Source: Corynebacterium caspium DSM 44850 (lineage in GTDB: Bacteria > Actinomycetota > Actinomycetes > Mycobacteriales > Mycobacteriaceae). From it: DNA of 64,000 bases. The notes beneath the pieces are model-generated. The model saw only the letters and a list, made by a program, of their open reading frames with translations. It did no database searches and had not been told where the DNA came from. The position numbers and the translations under genes were made by a program. Of this stretch, positions 26,553 through 35,785 are shown piece by piece; positions within the stretch are counted from its first letter, which is position 1; each line of letters starts with the position of its first letter. The stretch is taken from contig NZ_CP047118.1 of NCBI RefSeq assembly GCF_030440555.1, positions 1,426,001-1,490,000 on the forward strand. The letters are read 5' to 3'.

Positions 26553-26688
26553 GCCAGGTCCCTTCTTCTCGATCAAATAGTTATCTTTCCGTAATTCACC
26601 ACACCTAGCCGGTGAGGTCAAACAATTGTGGATATTTTTCGCAAGCTATTAACCTTTTCCTTGGCTTATACGCTCAGCCTTATAACTC

Positions 26689-26705
26689 CAGTCACAGCAG
26701 TCACA
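26689..26705 (-). promoter_or_regulatory. TGTGACTG direct repeat upstream of whcD
   Basis: On the minus strand TGTGACTG occurs twice in tandem with one base between. The spacing does not fit a GlxR dyad (TGTGA-N6-TCACA). It is a weak candidate regulatory element in the 250-base interval upstream of whcD, where nothing else is evident. Confidence 0.25.
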
Positions 26706-26805
26706 TACGGCCTACCGTGGGGGGAAATGGCGGGGGTACTACATATTGGGGTGGGCGAACCAAAAAAGCGGATCCGGGTCCAAAATAAGCTATTTTCTCA
26801 AAAAT

Positions 26806-27885
26806 TTAGGCATCTGAAGAGAAGCGAATACCCGCATCGGGAATAACTACGCCGGGATAAACACGCAAGCCCCCTAAGAGCTCACAACGCGCCCCAATTT
26901 GGGCACCTTCCCCGATAACGCAATTTTTTATCCGCGAATTCGCACCAATACTCACCCCGGCCGCAATTATGGAATCTTCAATAATTACCCCAGGCTCAAT
27001 AGTTACGCCTTCAAAGATAACGGTGTCATCGATACGCGAACCAGCACCAATTTCAGTTCCGCGCCCCACGGCACTGCCACCGACCAGGATCACCCCATCG
27101 CGAACACCCGCTGAAGGATCTACCAAACTTTCTCCGGTGCGCCCGGCCAATAGCGGCGAAGGAGCAATTCCGCGCACCAAATCTGAAGAACCGCGCACGA
27201 AATCGCTTGGACTGCCCATATCGCGCCAATAAGAATTATCGACATGGCCATAAACCCGGGCGCCCTGTTTTAATAATTTCGGGAAAGTAGAACGCTCCAC
27301 AGATACCGGACCACAGGCTGGAATTTCAGCAATTATATTGCGCTTAAATACATAACAGCCCGCATTAATCTGATTAGTGGGCGGATCCTCAGTTTTTTCC
27401 AAGAAAGCTTGGACCCGGCCTTCAGCATCAGTGGGCACACAACCAAAAGCACTCGGATCTGCCACTCGCACCAAATGCAAAGTGACATCAGCTTCTTTAG
27501 CCGCATGAGTTTCTAAAAGGGCCCCTAAATCGGCCCCGGAAAGTACATCGCCATTAAAAATCATGGCGGTATCGCCGCGCATTTTATCGAGCACATTACG
27601 GATTCCACCGCCAGTACCCAATGCAGTTTCTTCGACTACATATTCAATTTCTAGACCAAAATTTGTGCCATCGCCAAAATACTGTTCAAAAACTTCCGCC
27701 TTAAAAGACGTACTCAAAATCACATGCTTCATGCCAGCGGCTGCAATACGGGCCAAAAGATGTTGCAAGAACGGAAAATTAGCGGTTGGAAGCATCGGCT
27801 TGGGAGTATTAGTGGTCAAAGGGCGCAAACGAGTGCCTTTGCCGCCAACCAAGATAATGGCATCGGTATTTGCAGAAAGTGACAT
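26806..27885 (-). CDS. Nucleotidyltransferase: probable mannose-1-phosphate guanylyltransferase
   Basis: The 359-residue enzyme has the NTP-binding signature ILVGGKGTRLRPLT (about residues 10-23) with TPKPMLP, an FNGDVLSG metal site, and a C-terminal left-handed beta-helix of hexapeptide repeats (VIFEGVTIEPGVIIEDSII and following). Together with ManA and the mutase it would make GDP-mannose for lipomannan and glycoprotein mannosylation. In C. glutamicum relatives are sometimes named rmlA2. The dTDP-glucose alternative is less likely because of the beta-helix tail and the mannose neighbours. It lies between wbbL and whcD on the same strand. Confidence 0.85.
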   Translation of the reverse strand: MSLSANTDAIILVGGKGTRLRPLTTNTPKPMLPTANFPFLQHLLARIAAAGMKHVILSTSFKAEVFEQYFGDGTNFGLEIEYVVEETALGTGGGIRNVLDKMRGDTAMIFNGDVLSGADLGALLETHAAKEADVTLHLVRVADPSAFGCVPTDAEGRVQAFLEKTEDPPTNQINAGCYVFKRNIIAEIPACGPVSVERSTFPKLLKQGARVYGHVDNSYWRDMGSPSDFVRGSSDLVRGIAPSPLLAGRTGESLVDPSAGVRDGVILVGGSAVGRGTEIGAGSRIDDTVIFEGVTIEPGVIIEDSIIAAGVSIGANSRIKNCVIGEGAQIGARCELLGGLRVYPGVVIPDAGIRFSSDA

Positions 27886-27992
27886 TACTTAAGTCTTTCT
27901 TATCGAACGGTTACCGCCAGTATCGTAGCGTTTAGCGGACTAATCCTTGGCCTGCCGCACGGACAGGTCAAAAGTTTTCTTTAGGCTTGGTG

Positions 27993-28859
27993 CTAGGGCT
28001 TGGTGCGCGCCAGCAGCAGCGCACACCGCAACCGCAAACCCAACCATAAAGACCACCGCAGCGGCGCCTGCCACCAGGCACTGAGACGATCTGCTAGAAA
28101 TCGATAAGCACTTTGGTGATGCGCCGGGAGCGTAATTGCGCTGTATTTATGGGCCACATGGCCTTGATCATGGCTAATAGTGGCTTGCGGGGTATAAATA
28201 TTTTGCCACCCGGCACGAGCTAGCCGATCCCCTAAATCGACATCTTCCATATACATAAAATAACGCTCATCGAAACCACCGAGCTGCTCAAATGCCTCCC
28301 AACGCAAAAGCAGACAAGAGCCAGAAAGCCAGCCAGCCGGACGCTCCCGACTCATATCTGCAGCAGCTTTATACGATGCAGTCCAGGGGTTAGAAGGCCA
28401 AATATGGCTAAATAAAGCGTGACCAATCCCATTGCGCAGCGTCGGGACCGCCCGGGCAGAAGGATAACTACTGCCGTCGATCTCCACGATGCGCGGACCC
28501 ACAGCCCCGGCGCGCGGATATTTTTCTGCACAGGAGATCAGGGCATCGATGGAGCCTGGATGGAAGACCACATCAGGGTTGGCGATCAATAGGTAATCCG
28601 GCGCAATATCTTTGCGACGCTTTAGCATCCGGGCTGCGGCATTAATAGCAGCGCCGTAGCCGATATTGCCACCAGTTGGATAAAACTCCACGTTATTGCG
28701 GGCCACGGCGGCAGCTTCTGGGGCGCCGTCGGTGGAGCCATTATCAGCTAAGACCACGTAGGTGGAATTAGTGGTGGCCGGGGCGATGGAATCTAGAAAG
28801 GAAGCCAGGTGCTTCCCGGGGGAATAGGTCACAGTAATTACTGCCAGCTGGGCGGTCAT
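27993..28859 (-). CDS. wbbL: Rhamnosyltransferase WbbL (GT2)
   Basis: The GT2-family glycosyltransferase of about 288 residues has a Rossmann start (LAVITVTYSPGK), the DNGSTDGAP motif, GGNIGYGAAIN, DXD-like NPDVVFHPG, and the acceptor region GGFDERYFMYMEDVDLGDRL. It matches WbbL, which transfers rhamnose from dTDP-rhamnose onto GlcNAc-diphosphoryl-decaprenol to make the linker joining arabinogalactan to peptidoglycan. The ATG at 28859 is chosen. A GTG two codons earlier is possible. It lies divergent from the ABC-importer operon. Confidence 0.9.
   Translation of the reverse strand: MTAQLAVITVTYSPGKHLASFLDSIAPATTNSTYVVLADNGSTDGAPEAAAVARNNVEFYPTGGNIGYGAAINAAARMLKRRKDIAPDYLLIANPDVVFHPGSIDALISCAEKYPRAGAVGPRIVEIDGSSYPSARAVPTLRNGIGHALFSHIWPSNPWTASYKAAADMSRERPAGWLSGSCLLLRWEAFEQLGGFDERYFMYMEDVDLGDRLARAGWQNIYTPQATISHDQGHVAHKYSAITLPAHHQSAYRFLADRLSAWWQAPLRWSLWLGLRLRCALLLARTKP
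28521..28532 (-). repeat. TGTGCAGAAAAA motif copy inside wbbL
   Basis: The plus strand reads TTTTTCTGCACA. In wbbL sense it encodes Cys-Ala-Glu-Lys. Confidence 0.75.
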
Positions 28860-28897
28860 AGCCACCAGAGTCTAGCGCACAGGTAAGGTTAGGCAGC

Positions 28898-29920
28898 ATG
28901 GCAACAGTGGTATATGACCAGGTTTCAGTCCGTTATCCCGGCGCGGCGCAGCGTTCAGTTGATTCTTTTGACTTAGAGATCGCCGATGGTGAATTTTTGG
29001 TGCTCGTGGGGCCTTCGGGGTGTGGAAAGTCCACTACTTTAAGGGCTTTAGCCGGGTTGGAGCCAGTGGAGCAAGGGCGGATTTTTATTGGGGATAAAGA
29101 TGTAACCGATGCCGAGCCTGCTCAGCGCGATATTGCGATGGTTTTCCAAAATTATGCGCTGTATCCACATATGACAGTGGAAAAAAACATGGCCTTTCCA
29201 CTTGAAATTGCGAAATTGCCGGCCGCAGAAATCGCGTCGAAAGTGCAAGAAGCAGCCCAAATTTTAGGGTTAGAAGAGCTTTTAAAACGTAAGCCGAAAG
29301 ATCTTTCTGGCGGGCAGCGTCAACGCGTGGCCATGGGGCGGGCCATCGTGCGCAATCCACAAGTTTTCCTCATGGATGAGCCGCTAAGTAACTTAGATGC
29401 AAAATTGCGCGTCCAAACCCGCGCAGAAATCGCTGCGCTACAACGGCGTTTAGGGGTGACCACCGTATATGTCACCCATGATCAAGTAGAGGCCATGACT
29501 ATGGGTGATCGCGTCGCTGTGCTTGATAAAGGGATCTTGCAACAAGTTGCCACCCCGCGGGAGCTCTATGAAAATCCGGTCAACCAATTTGTTGCCGGAT
29601 TTATTGGCTCCCCAGCGATGAACCTCTTCCCCCATAACGGAATAACTTTCGGAGTGCGCCCAGAAACCATGCAGGTCCTTTCCAAGGCTGCTGATATTCC
29701 AACGGGTTGGGCACACTATGTAGCAACGGTCGACCTAGTTGAAGCATTGGGTTCTGAGTCTTATATATATGCCTCTGCCCCGGTTTTAGGTGGAGTGCGC
29801 TTGGTAGCGCGGAGTACGGCCGATAAGTTTTTTGCGCGCGGTGAAACTGTGATTATGGCTTTTGATCCGGCGACAGCCTTGCGATTCGACAGTAATGGTG
29901 TGCGAGTGCGCAGCCTGTAA
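28898..29920 (+). CDS. tusK: ABC importer ATPase (UgpC/SugC/TusK type)
   Basis: The 340-residue ATPase has Walker A GPSGCGKST (about residues 38-46), Q-loop FQNYALYPH, the signature LSGGQRQRVAMGRA and Walker B VFLMDEPLSNLDA, followed by a TOBE regulatory domain of the CUT1 sugar family. It would energise the permease genes downstream. The same order of ATPase, lipoprotein and two permeases near wbbL occurs in C. glutamicum as the trehalose importer tusK-E-F-G and in mycobacteria as LpqY-SugABC. Trehalose is the best-supported substrate but maltodextrins cannot be excluded. Confidence 0.85.
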   Translation: MATVVYDQVSVRYPGAAQRSVDSFDLEIADGEFLVLVGPSGCGKSTTLRALAGLEPVEQGRIFIGDKDVTDAEPAQRDIAMVFQNYALYPHMTVEKNMAFPLEIAKLPAAEIASKVQEAAQILGLEELLKRKPKDLSGGQRQRVAMGRAIVRNPQVFLMDEPLSNLDAKLRVQTRAEIAALQRRLGVTTVYVTHDQVEAMTMGDRVAVLDKGILQQVATPRELYENPVNQFVAGFIGSPAMNLFPHNGITFGVRPETMQVLSKAADIPTGWAHYVATVDLVEALGSESYIYASAPVLGGVRLVARSTADKFFARGETVIMAFDPATALRFDSNGVRVRSL

Positions 29921-29921
29921 A

Positions 29922-29952
29922 CCGCCCGCGAGCCGCCCGCGAACTGTTCGCG
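29922..29952. repeat. Repeated CCGCCCGCGA and hairpin between tusK and tusE
   Basis: CCGCCCGCGA occurs at 29922-29931 and 29933-29942. The second copy leads into a perfect dyad CGCGAA-CTG-TTCGCG (29938-29952). Without a T-run it is more likely an mRNA hairpin that sets relative expression within the operon than a terminator. Confidence 0.55.
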
Positions 29953-30128
29953 AGCCACCCGTTTCCCGACTCCACCTTTTGGACGGCAGTGCCCGTTTTG
30001 CCCGTTTTCACCCCAGCAAAGGGGCAGAAAATGGGTCCTTCTGGCTTAATTCAGGGCAAATTCTACTTAGCCGCGTAAAATGGAAAAACGTTATCTCCGT
30101 GTACCTCGCATGAAAGGTTGACCCCGCG

Positions 30129-31415
30129 ATGCGCATTATTAGTTTCCGCCGCAGCGCAGCCCTCCTAGCTACCGCCGCATTGGCGACTGGTCTGGCTGCC
30201 TGTTCCTCCGACTCCTCGACTGGCGCCGCCGCTGGTGGAGACTCCGCAGCATCCACTAGTGAATCTGATCGCGGACCGATCACTTTCGCCATGGGTAAAA
30301 ACGACACCGACAAATTAATTCCAATTATTCAAGCTTGGAATGAACAGCACCCAGACGAAAAAGTAACGCTCAAAGAGCTTGCCGGCGAAGCCGATGCGCA
30401 GCGCGAAACCCTAGTGCAATCACTCCAGGCAGGTAATGCCGACTACGATGTAATGGCACTTGATGTGGTGTGGACAGCCGATTTCGCCGCCAATCAGTGG
30501 CTGGCCCCACTTACCGGTGACCTCGCGATTGATACCAGCGAGCTACTTCCGGCCACAGTTAATTCCGCCACTTATAACGGCACCCTTTATGCACTGCCGC
30601 AAAACACCAACGGGCAGCTACTCTTCCGCAATACTGAAGTCATTCATACCGCACCCCTGGACTGGACACAGCTAGTGAACTCCTGTGAACTGGCCAGCCG
30701 CGCCGATGTTGACTGCCTAACTTTGCAGCTCAAGCAGTATGAAGGCCTAACTGTTAATACCGCCGGATTCATCGAAGGTTGGGGAGGGCACGTCCTTGAT
30801 AGTGCCGGACATCCCGCAGTAGATTCGGCTTCTGCTAAAGCTGGCCTCCAAGCACTAGTTGATGCCTACCAAGCTGGCGTGATCTCCAAGGCCTCCACTG
30901 CTGCCACTGAAGAAGAAACCAACCTGGCCTTCGTCGACGGAACCACCGCATATGCGGTGAACTGGCCATATATGTACACCAATGCCCAAGCTGAAGGCTC
31001 CAAAGTAGCTGGCAAAGTTGAAGTACAGCCCCTAGTTGGCCAAAACGGGATAGGTGTATCCACCCTCGGTGGCTATAACAACGGCATCAATATCAACTCC
31101 AAGCACAAGGCCACCGCCCGGGACTTCATGATGTTTATCATCAACGAAGAAAACCAGACCGCCTTCGCCGATGCTTCCTTCCCACCAGTACTCACCAAGA
31201 TCTACGACGACCCCTCCCTCGTCGCAAAATACCCCTACCTACCAGCACTAAAGATCTCCCTACAAAACGCCGTCCCGCGTCCAGTTAGCCCCTTCTACCC
31301 AGCTATCTCAAAAGCCATCCAAGATAATGCCTATGCCGCACTAACCGCCGGCAAGAGCGTCAACGATGCCACCTCAGATATGAAGGCAGCCATCGCTAAC
31401 GCCGCTAAAGGCTAG
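30129..31415 (+). CDS. tusE: Solute-binding lipoprotein, probable trehalose (TusE/LpqY-like)
   Basis: The 428-residue extracellular solute-binding protein (family 1) has a signal peptide and lipobox LAAC (Cys25). The mature part holds the typical ABC sugar-binding sequences: ITFAMGKNDTDKLIPIIQAW, YDVMALDVVWTADFAANQWL and LPQNTNGQLLF. It would capture the disaccharide outside the membrane and deliver it to the TusFG permease. A 208-base interval separates it from tusK and contains a hairpin. A TAAAAT element at 30076-30081 could be a -10 hexamer. Length fits the LpqY family. Confidence 0.88.
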   Translation: MRIISFRRSAALLATAALATGLAACSSDSSTGAAAGGDSAASTSESDRGPITFAMGKNDTDKLIPIIQAWNEQHPDEKVTLKELAGEADAQRETLVQSLQAGNADYDVMALDVVWTADFAANQWLAPLTGDLAIDTSELLPATVNSATYNGTLYALPQNTNGQLLFRNTEVIHTAPLDWTQLVNSCELASRADVDCLTLQLKQYEGLTVNTAGFIEGWGGHVLDSAGHPAVDSASAKAGLQALVDAYQAGVISKASTAATEEETNLAFVDGTTAYAVNWPYMYTNAQAEGSKVAGKVEVQPLVGQNGIGVSTLGGYNNGININSKHKATARDFMMFIINEENQTAFADASFPPVLTKIYDDPSLVAKYPYLPALKISLQNAVPRPVSPFYPAISKAIQDNAYAALTAGKSVNDATSDMKAAIANAAKG

Positions 31416-31425
31416 ACTCTGAGAC

Positions 31426-32421
31426 GTGCTTTCTCACCGACAAACTCGCGCAGCAGCACTGCTTATCGCCCCGGCGATGGCAGTGCTCGCTGTCGTTATT
31501 GGGTACCCCATCCTGCGGGCCATCTGGCTATCTTTCCAAGAAGACCGCCACCTAGACCCCACCACCGGAGTATTCGTCGAGGGCGGCTTCGCCGGCTTTG
31601 AACACTACCTCTACTGGCTAACCCAAAAATGCTCCGCAGGAATCTGCCCACCAGGAGTTTTAGCCACCGATTTCTGGCCCGCCCTACGCATCACCCTATT
31701 TTTCACCGTAGTAACCGTGCTGCTAGAAACCCTCCTCGGACTAGGCATGGCCCTCATCATGAACCGCGAATTCAAAGGACGAGCCTTAGTACGCGCCGCC
31801 GTCCTCATCCCCTGGGCCATCCCCACCGCCGTCACCGCAAAACTTTGGCAATTCATGTTCGCCCAACACGGCATCGTAAATTCACTACTAGGGCGCACCA
31901 TCGCCTGGACCACCGACCCGTGGGCCGCACGCTTTGCAGTAGTAATCGCCGACGTCTGGAAAACCACCCCCTTCATGGCGCTACTCATCCTAGCCGGCCT
32001 CCAAATGATCCCCAACGATCTCTACGAAGCCGCCCGCATGGACGGCGCCTCACGCTGGCAACAATTCCGGCGCCTCACCCTACCGCTAGTTAAACCCGCA
32101 CTCCTAGTAGCCGTACTCTTTCGCACCCTCGACGCGCTACGCATGTACGACCTCCCCGTAATCATGATTTCGCCCTCCGCAAACTCCCCCACCGCCACCA
32201 TCTCACAGCTGGTAGTAGAAGATATGCGGCAAAATAACTTCAACTCCGCCTCCGCGCTTTCCACCCTAATTTTCCTCCTCATATTTGCGGTGGCTTTCGT
32301 AATGGTCAAAGTGCTAGGTGCAGAGGTTGGCGAAAAAAGGGCGCGGGGAAGACGTCGGAACCCCCTCCCCTCCCCTGTGCAGAAAAATTTGGACGCACCG
32401 GAGCAAGGAGTAAAGGCATGA
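31426..32421 (+). CDS. tusF: ABC sugar importer permease TusF/SugA-like
   Basis: The 331-residue membrane protein has about six transmembrane helices and the EAA permease loop (YEAARMDGASRWQQFRRLTL). It belongs to the binding-protein-dependent sugar permease family (MalF/SugA). The GTG start lies ten bases after tusE. The C-terminal tail is basic and Pro-rich and includes a TGTGCAGAAAAA motif copy at 32376-32387, encoding Val-Gln-Lys. The stop overlaps tusG by four bases. Codon choice is strongly C-ending relative to the tusK gene. Confidence 0.9.
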   Translation: MLSHRQTRAAALLIAPAMAVLAVVIGYPILRAIWLSFQEDRHLDPTTGVFVEGGFAGFEHYLYWLTQKCSAGICPPGVLATDFWPALRITLFFTVVTVLLETLLGLGMALIMNREFKGRALVRAAVLIPWAIPTAVTAKLWQFMFAQHGIVNSLLGRTIAWTTDPWAARFAVVIADVWKTTPFMALLILAGLQMIPNDLYEAARMDGASRWQQFRRLTLPLVKPALLVAVLFRTLDALRMYDLPVIMISPSANSPTATISQLVVEDMRQNNFNSASALSTLIFLLIFAVAFVMVKVLGAEVGEKRARGRRRNPLPSPVQKNLDAPEQGVKA

Positions 32422-33254
32422 GAACCTCTCGGACTGCAGTGCTAGCCCACTATTTGGGGGTCGTGCTAATTCTGCTCTGGGGATTGGCGCCGTTTTATTG
32501 GATGGTGGTAACCGCCCTGCGGGATCGCGCCTTTACTTTCGACACCACCCCCTGGCCCACCCATGTGACCCTCGATAATATTCGCGATGCCCTGGCCACC
32601 GATAAAGGCAATGATTTTCTGCGCGCAATTGGCAACTCTTTGCTAATCAGCCTGGTCACCACCACCCTGGCTGTTGCCGTGGGAGTATTTACGGCCTATG
32701 CGCTAGCCCGCCTTAATTTTCCAGGCAAAGGCTTAGTGACCGGCATCGTGCTAGCAGCTTCGATGTTTCCAGGAATCGCGCTGGTCACCCCGCTATTTCA
32801 ACTATTTGGCAACCTCGGCTGGATCGGCAGCTACCAGGCACTAATCATCCCCAATATCTCCTTTGCACTGCCCTTAACGGTATACACTCTGATCTCGTTT
32901 TTCCGAGGTCTGCCGTGGGAACTCGAAGAAGCCGCCCGCGTCGACGGTGCCAGTAGATCCCAAGCTTTCCGCAAAATTTTGCTCCCCCTTGCCGCACCCG
33001 CGCTATTTACCACCGCGATCTTGGCCTTCATTGCCACCTGGAATGAATTCATGCTGGCCAGACAGCTTTCCACCAATGCCACAGAGCCAGTAACCGTAGC
33101 AATTGCGCGCTTCTCCGGGCCGAGCGCCTTCGAATACCCCTATACCGCCATCATGGCAGCCGGCTCGCTAGTAACCGTGCCCCTAATCATCATGGTTTTA
33201 ATATTCCAACGCCGCATCATCTCCGGACTAACCGCCGGCGGAGTGAAAGCCTAA
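32418..33254 (+). CDS. tusG: ABC sugar importer permease TusG/SugB-like
   Basis: The 278-residue second permease has six transmembrane helices and the EAA loop (LEEAARVDGASRSQAFRKILL). It resembles MalG/SugB. It is translationally coupled to tusF by ATGA. The final four bases overlap the convergent rmlD gene. With tusK, tusE and tusF it completes a CUT1-type importer. In mycolate-bearing bacteria, trehalose released by mycolyltransferases is recovered by this route. Confidence 0.9.
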   Translation: MRTSRTAVLAHYLGVVLILLWGLAPFYWMVVTALRDRAFTFDTTPWPTHVTLDNIRDALATDKGNDFLRAIGNSLLISLVTTTLAVAVGVFTAYALARLNFPGKGLVTGIVLAASMFPGIALVTPLFQLFGNLGWIGSYQALIIPNISFALPLTVYTLISFFRGLPWELEEAARVDGASRSQAFRKILLPLAAPALFTTAILAFIATWNEFMLARQLSTNATEPVTVAIARFSGPSAFEYPYTAIMAAGSLVTVPLIIMVLIFQRRIISGLTAGGVKA

Positions 33255-34063
33255 AGCTTCCCCTCAACAGCACGACGCACCCCCGCACTCCAATGCGGCA
33301 ACTCATAATCACTGGCCAAAACCGACCACTGCGGACGTACCGCCGGAGTCGGATACTGCACAGAGGGGATGGGGAGCACGCGCGCCGGATCTGCGCCCAC
33401 CGCCGCAAACGTAGCCTGAGCTAAACCATGCCAACTAGTATGCCCAGCTCCTACCGCGTGTCTTAAACCAGGGCGCGGATCTGCCGCTTCTGCCCAGAGC
33501 GCTCGCGCTAAATCCACCACATAGGTGGGGCTGCCGATCTGGTCGTCGACAACGCGCACAGGATCTGGCCCGGCGGCCAAGCGCAACATAGTGTGCAGAA
33601 AATCTCGGTGCGGCAAAAGATTGCCAGAATATACCCACGCAGTACGCACCACCGCCCCGCCAGCGGCAAGAACGCGCTGCTCACCGGCTAATTTTGTGCG
33701 CCCGTACACGGTTTGCGGGGCACCCGTTGGATCTTTCGGAGTTAGTGGGCGACGCGGCATATTGGGCCCAAAAACATAATCTGTGGAGACCTGAATCAGA
33801 TGCCCCACGCGCTCTGCCAGCAAACCGGGGGCCGTAGTGTTTAGAAAAGTGGCGGCTTCTGGGTGGGATTCGGCGGCATCGACAGCAGTATAGGCAGCGG
33901 CATTGATAACGATGGTGGTGGCATCGAGAAGTGGAGAAGTTGCGATGCTCTCCAAAGCTAAATCCGCCCTGGTGGCAAAGCATACGGAAGTGGCCCAAGG
34001 GGGTCGAGTGAGGGCAAGTGCGCGTCCGAGCTGGCCGGCGGCGCCAGTAACGACTACCTTCAT
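33251..34063 (-). CDS. rmlD: dTDP-4-dehydrorhamnose reductase
   Basis: The 270-residue protein is an extended SDR with GAAGQLGRAL near the N-terminus, VSTDYVFGP and YGRTKLAGE (the YxxxK catalytic pair), followed by AWVYSG. It reduces dTDP-4-dehydro-L-rhamnose to dTDP-L-rhamnose, the donor for WbbL encoded five kilobases away. The ATG at 34063 gives MKVVVTGAAGQLG, and the open frame upstream of it is unlike the family. No rmlB or rmlC gene is in the window. It contains one exact TGTGCAGAAAA motif (33592-33602). Confidence 0.92.
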   Translation of the reverse strand: MKVVVTGAAGQLGRALALTRPPWATSVCFATRADLALESIATSPLLDATTIVINAAAYTAVDAAESHPEAATFLNTTAPGLLAERVGHLIQVSTDYVFGPNMPRRPLTPKDPTGAPQTVYGRTKLAGEQRVLAAGGAVVRTAWVYSGNLLPHRDFLHTMLRLAAGPDPVRVVDDQIGSPTYVVDLARALWAEAADPRPGLRHAVGAGHTSWHGLAQATFAAVGADPARVLPIPSVQYPTPAVRPQWSVLASDYELPHWSAGVRRAVEGKL

Positions 34064-34122
34064 AAGAGCCCTTTCGTGGGATACTGGGAACAAATTGCTC
34101 AACAAGACAGGTCTTAATTCAG

Positions 34123-35754
34123 GTGAATGATAAGCCCCGTCGCACCGTTCGCGACATTCAACCCGCACCGAATGCACCGACGACGCTGCGTCAAACCGGC
34201 CACCCGGCATGGAAAACCCTGCTCGCCGGGATGTCTGCGACAGTACTGCTAGTCTCCGGGCTCGGCTATTTCTCTGTGGGGAAACTGGGAAACCAAGTAG
34301 CTTCCGCCGGGAATCTAACCCTAGGCGGCGGGGCGGGCATCAAAAATAATCCCGATGGAGCGACCGATATTTTGCTAGTAGGCTCCGATTCCCGAGTAGA
34401 TGCCCAAGGCAACCCCCTCAGTGAAGCCGAACTAGCAGCCATGCGCGCCGGAGTTTCCGAAGGCGAACACAACACCGATACCCTAATGGTGATCCGGGTG
34501 CCCAATGACGGCTCCTCTGCCACCGCTGTTTCCATCCCGCGCGATACCTATATTGCCGACCCAGACTACGGCAATATGAAAATCAACGGCGTTTTTTCTG
34601 CACATGCCAATGCCACCCGCACCCAGCTACTAAGCGAAGGCATCAGCGATGAACGCACCCTCGAACGCAAATCCACCTCCGCTGGACGCGAAGGCCTAAT
34701 CCGGGCAATCAACACCCTAACCGGCGTAGAAGTAGACCACTATGCAGAAGTAGGACTGCTAGGATTCGTGCTGCTCACCGACGCCCTTGGTGGTGTAGAC
34801 GTCTGCCTAAACGAAGCCGTATACGACGAATTCTCCGGCGCTAATTTCGCCGCCGGAAGGCAAACTCTAGACGGCCTCCAAGCGCTTTCCTTCGTGCGGC
34901 AACGCCACGGATTGCCGCGCGGCGACCTAGATCGCGTAGTCCGCCAACAAGCATTCATGGCCTCCATGGTTAATAAAGTGCTCTCCGCCGGCACGCTCAC
35001 CAGCCCCAGCCGACTCTCCGAACTTAGCCAAGCTGCCGAACGCTCCCTCGTCATCGACGAAAACTGGGACATCGTAAGTTTCGCCACCCAGCTTTCCAAC
35101 CTTGCTGCCGGCAATGTGACCTTTTCCACAATCCCGGTGACCTCCGTTGACGGCGTGGGCGATTATGGAGAATCCATCGTCACCGTCGATATCTCCCAAG
35201 TGCACCGCTTTATGGAAGAACTGCTCGGGCCAGAGGATGCTGCGGGAGGCCGCGGTGGTGCTGGTGCGGGTGGTGCTGGTGCGGGTGGTGCTGGTGCGGA
35301 CGCGAACACCCCCGCAGGCACCCCCGTTACCGCTAAGAACTTACACATCCTAAATGCCGGCGGACCCACCGGACTCGCCGCTGCTGTCGGCGGCTACCTT
35401 TCCACCTCCGGACACACCATCGCCGAAGTAGCCAACGCCCAACCAGGCGTGTACAGCCAAGCCCAAATCGTGGCCGCCGACGCCGACGATCCCGAAGCCC
35501 AAGCCCTCGCACTCCTGCTAGGAGGCCTACCAGTAACCAGCAACGCCGGCCTGGACAACCAAACCCTAATTGTGGTCACCGCCACTGACTACCAAGGCCC
35601 AACCGGCGATCCCGCCACAACCATCGGGAATTCCGCAGCAACCGAACTCGACGCCGCCAGCACCATCGGCCAACCCGGCGCAGACTTCGGCACCGCCCCC
35701 CAAGTCAGCCCAGAAATCGACGCTGGCGGCGACGGCCCACGCTGCGTCAACTAA
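34123..35754 (+). CDS. lcpA: LytR-CpsA-Psr (LCP) cell-wall ligase
   Basis: The 543-residue protein has an N-terminal cytoplasmic basic part, one transmembrane helix (about residues 33-50), the LCP domain (ILLVGSDSR; AVSIPRDTYI; DALGGVDVC; SFVRQRHGLPRGDLDRVVRQQ with catalytic Arg residues) and a LytR_C domain after a linker. LCP enzymes join arabinogalactan to peptidoglycan. The linker has three perfect 15-base repeats encoding Gly-Gly-Ala-Gly-Ala. The start GTG lies next to AGGTG. The C-terminal 50 residues are rich in Pro, Gly and Thr. The lcpA name follows C. glutamicum usage, where more than one LCP protein exists. Confidence 0.88.
   Translation: MNDKPRRTVRDIQPAPNAPTTLRQTGHPAWKTLLAGMSATVLLVSGLGYFSVGKLGNQVASAGNLTLGGGAGIKNNPDGATDILLVGSDSRVDAQGNPLSEAELAAMRAGVSEGEHNTDTLMVIRVPNDGSSATAVSIPRDTYIADPDYGNMKINGVFSAHANATRTQLLSEGISDERTLERKSTSAGREGLIRAINTLTGVEVDHYAEVGLLGFVLLTDALGGVDVCLNEAVYDEFSGANFAAGRQTLDGLQALSFVRQRHGLPRGDLDRVVRQQAFMASMVNKVLSAGTLTSPSRLSELSQAAERSLVIDENWDIVSFATQLSNLAAGNVTFSTIPVTSVDGVGDYGESIVTVDISQVHRFMEELLGPEDAAGGRGGAGAGGAGAGGAGADANTPAGTPVTAKNLHILNAGGPTGLAAAVGGYLSTSGHTIAEVANAQPGVYSQAQIVAADADDPEAQALALLLGGLPVTSNAGLDNQTLIVVTATDYQGPTGDPATTIGNSAATELDAASTIGQPGADFGTAPQVSPEIDAGGDGPRCVN
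35254..35298 (+). repeat. Three perfect 15-bp tandem repeats in lcpA
   Basis: Unit GGTGGTGCTGGTGCG is repeated three times exactly and in frame (residues 378-392). Copy number can change without frameshift, so linker length may vary between strains. Confidence 0.9.
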
Positions 35755-35785
35755 ACCCCGCCAAAAAATCGCTACGATCAGCCAC

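Noticed and set aside
26628-26846. 72-codon plus-strand frame starting MDIFRKLLTF upstream of whcD
   Set aside because: It overlaps the end of the guanylyltransferase gene, has no ribosome site, and the sequence looks like promoter DNA for whcD.
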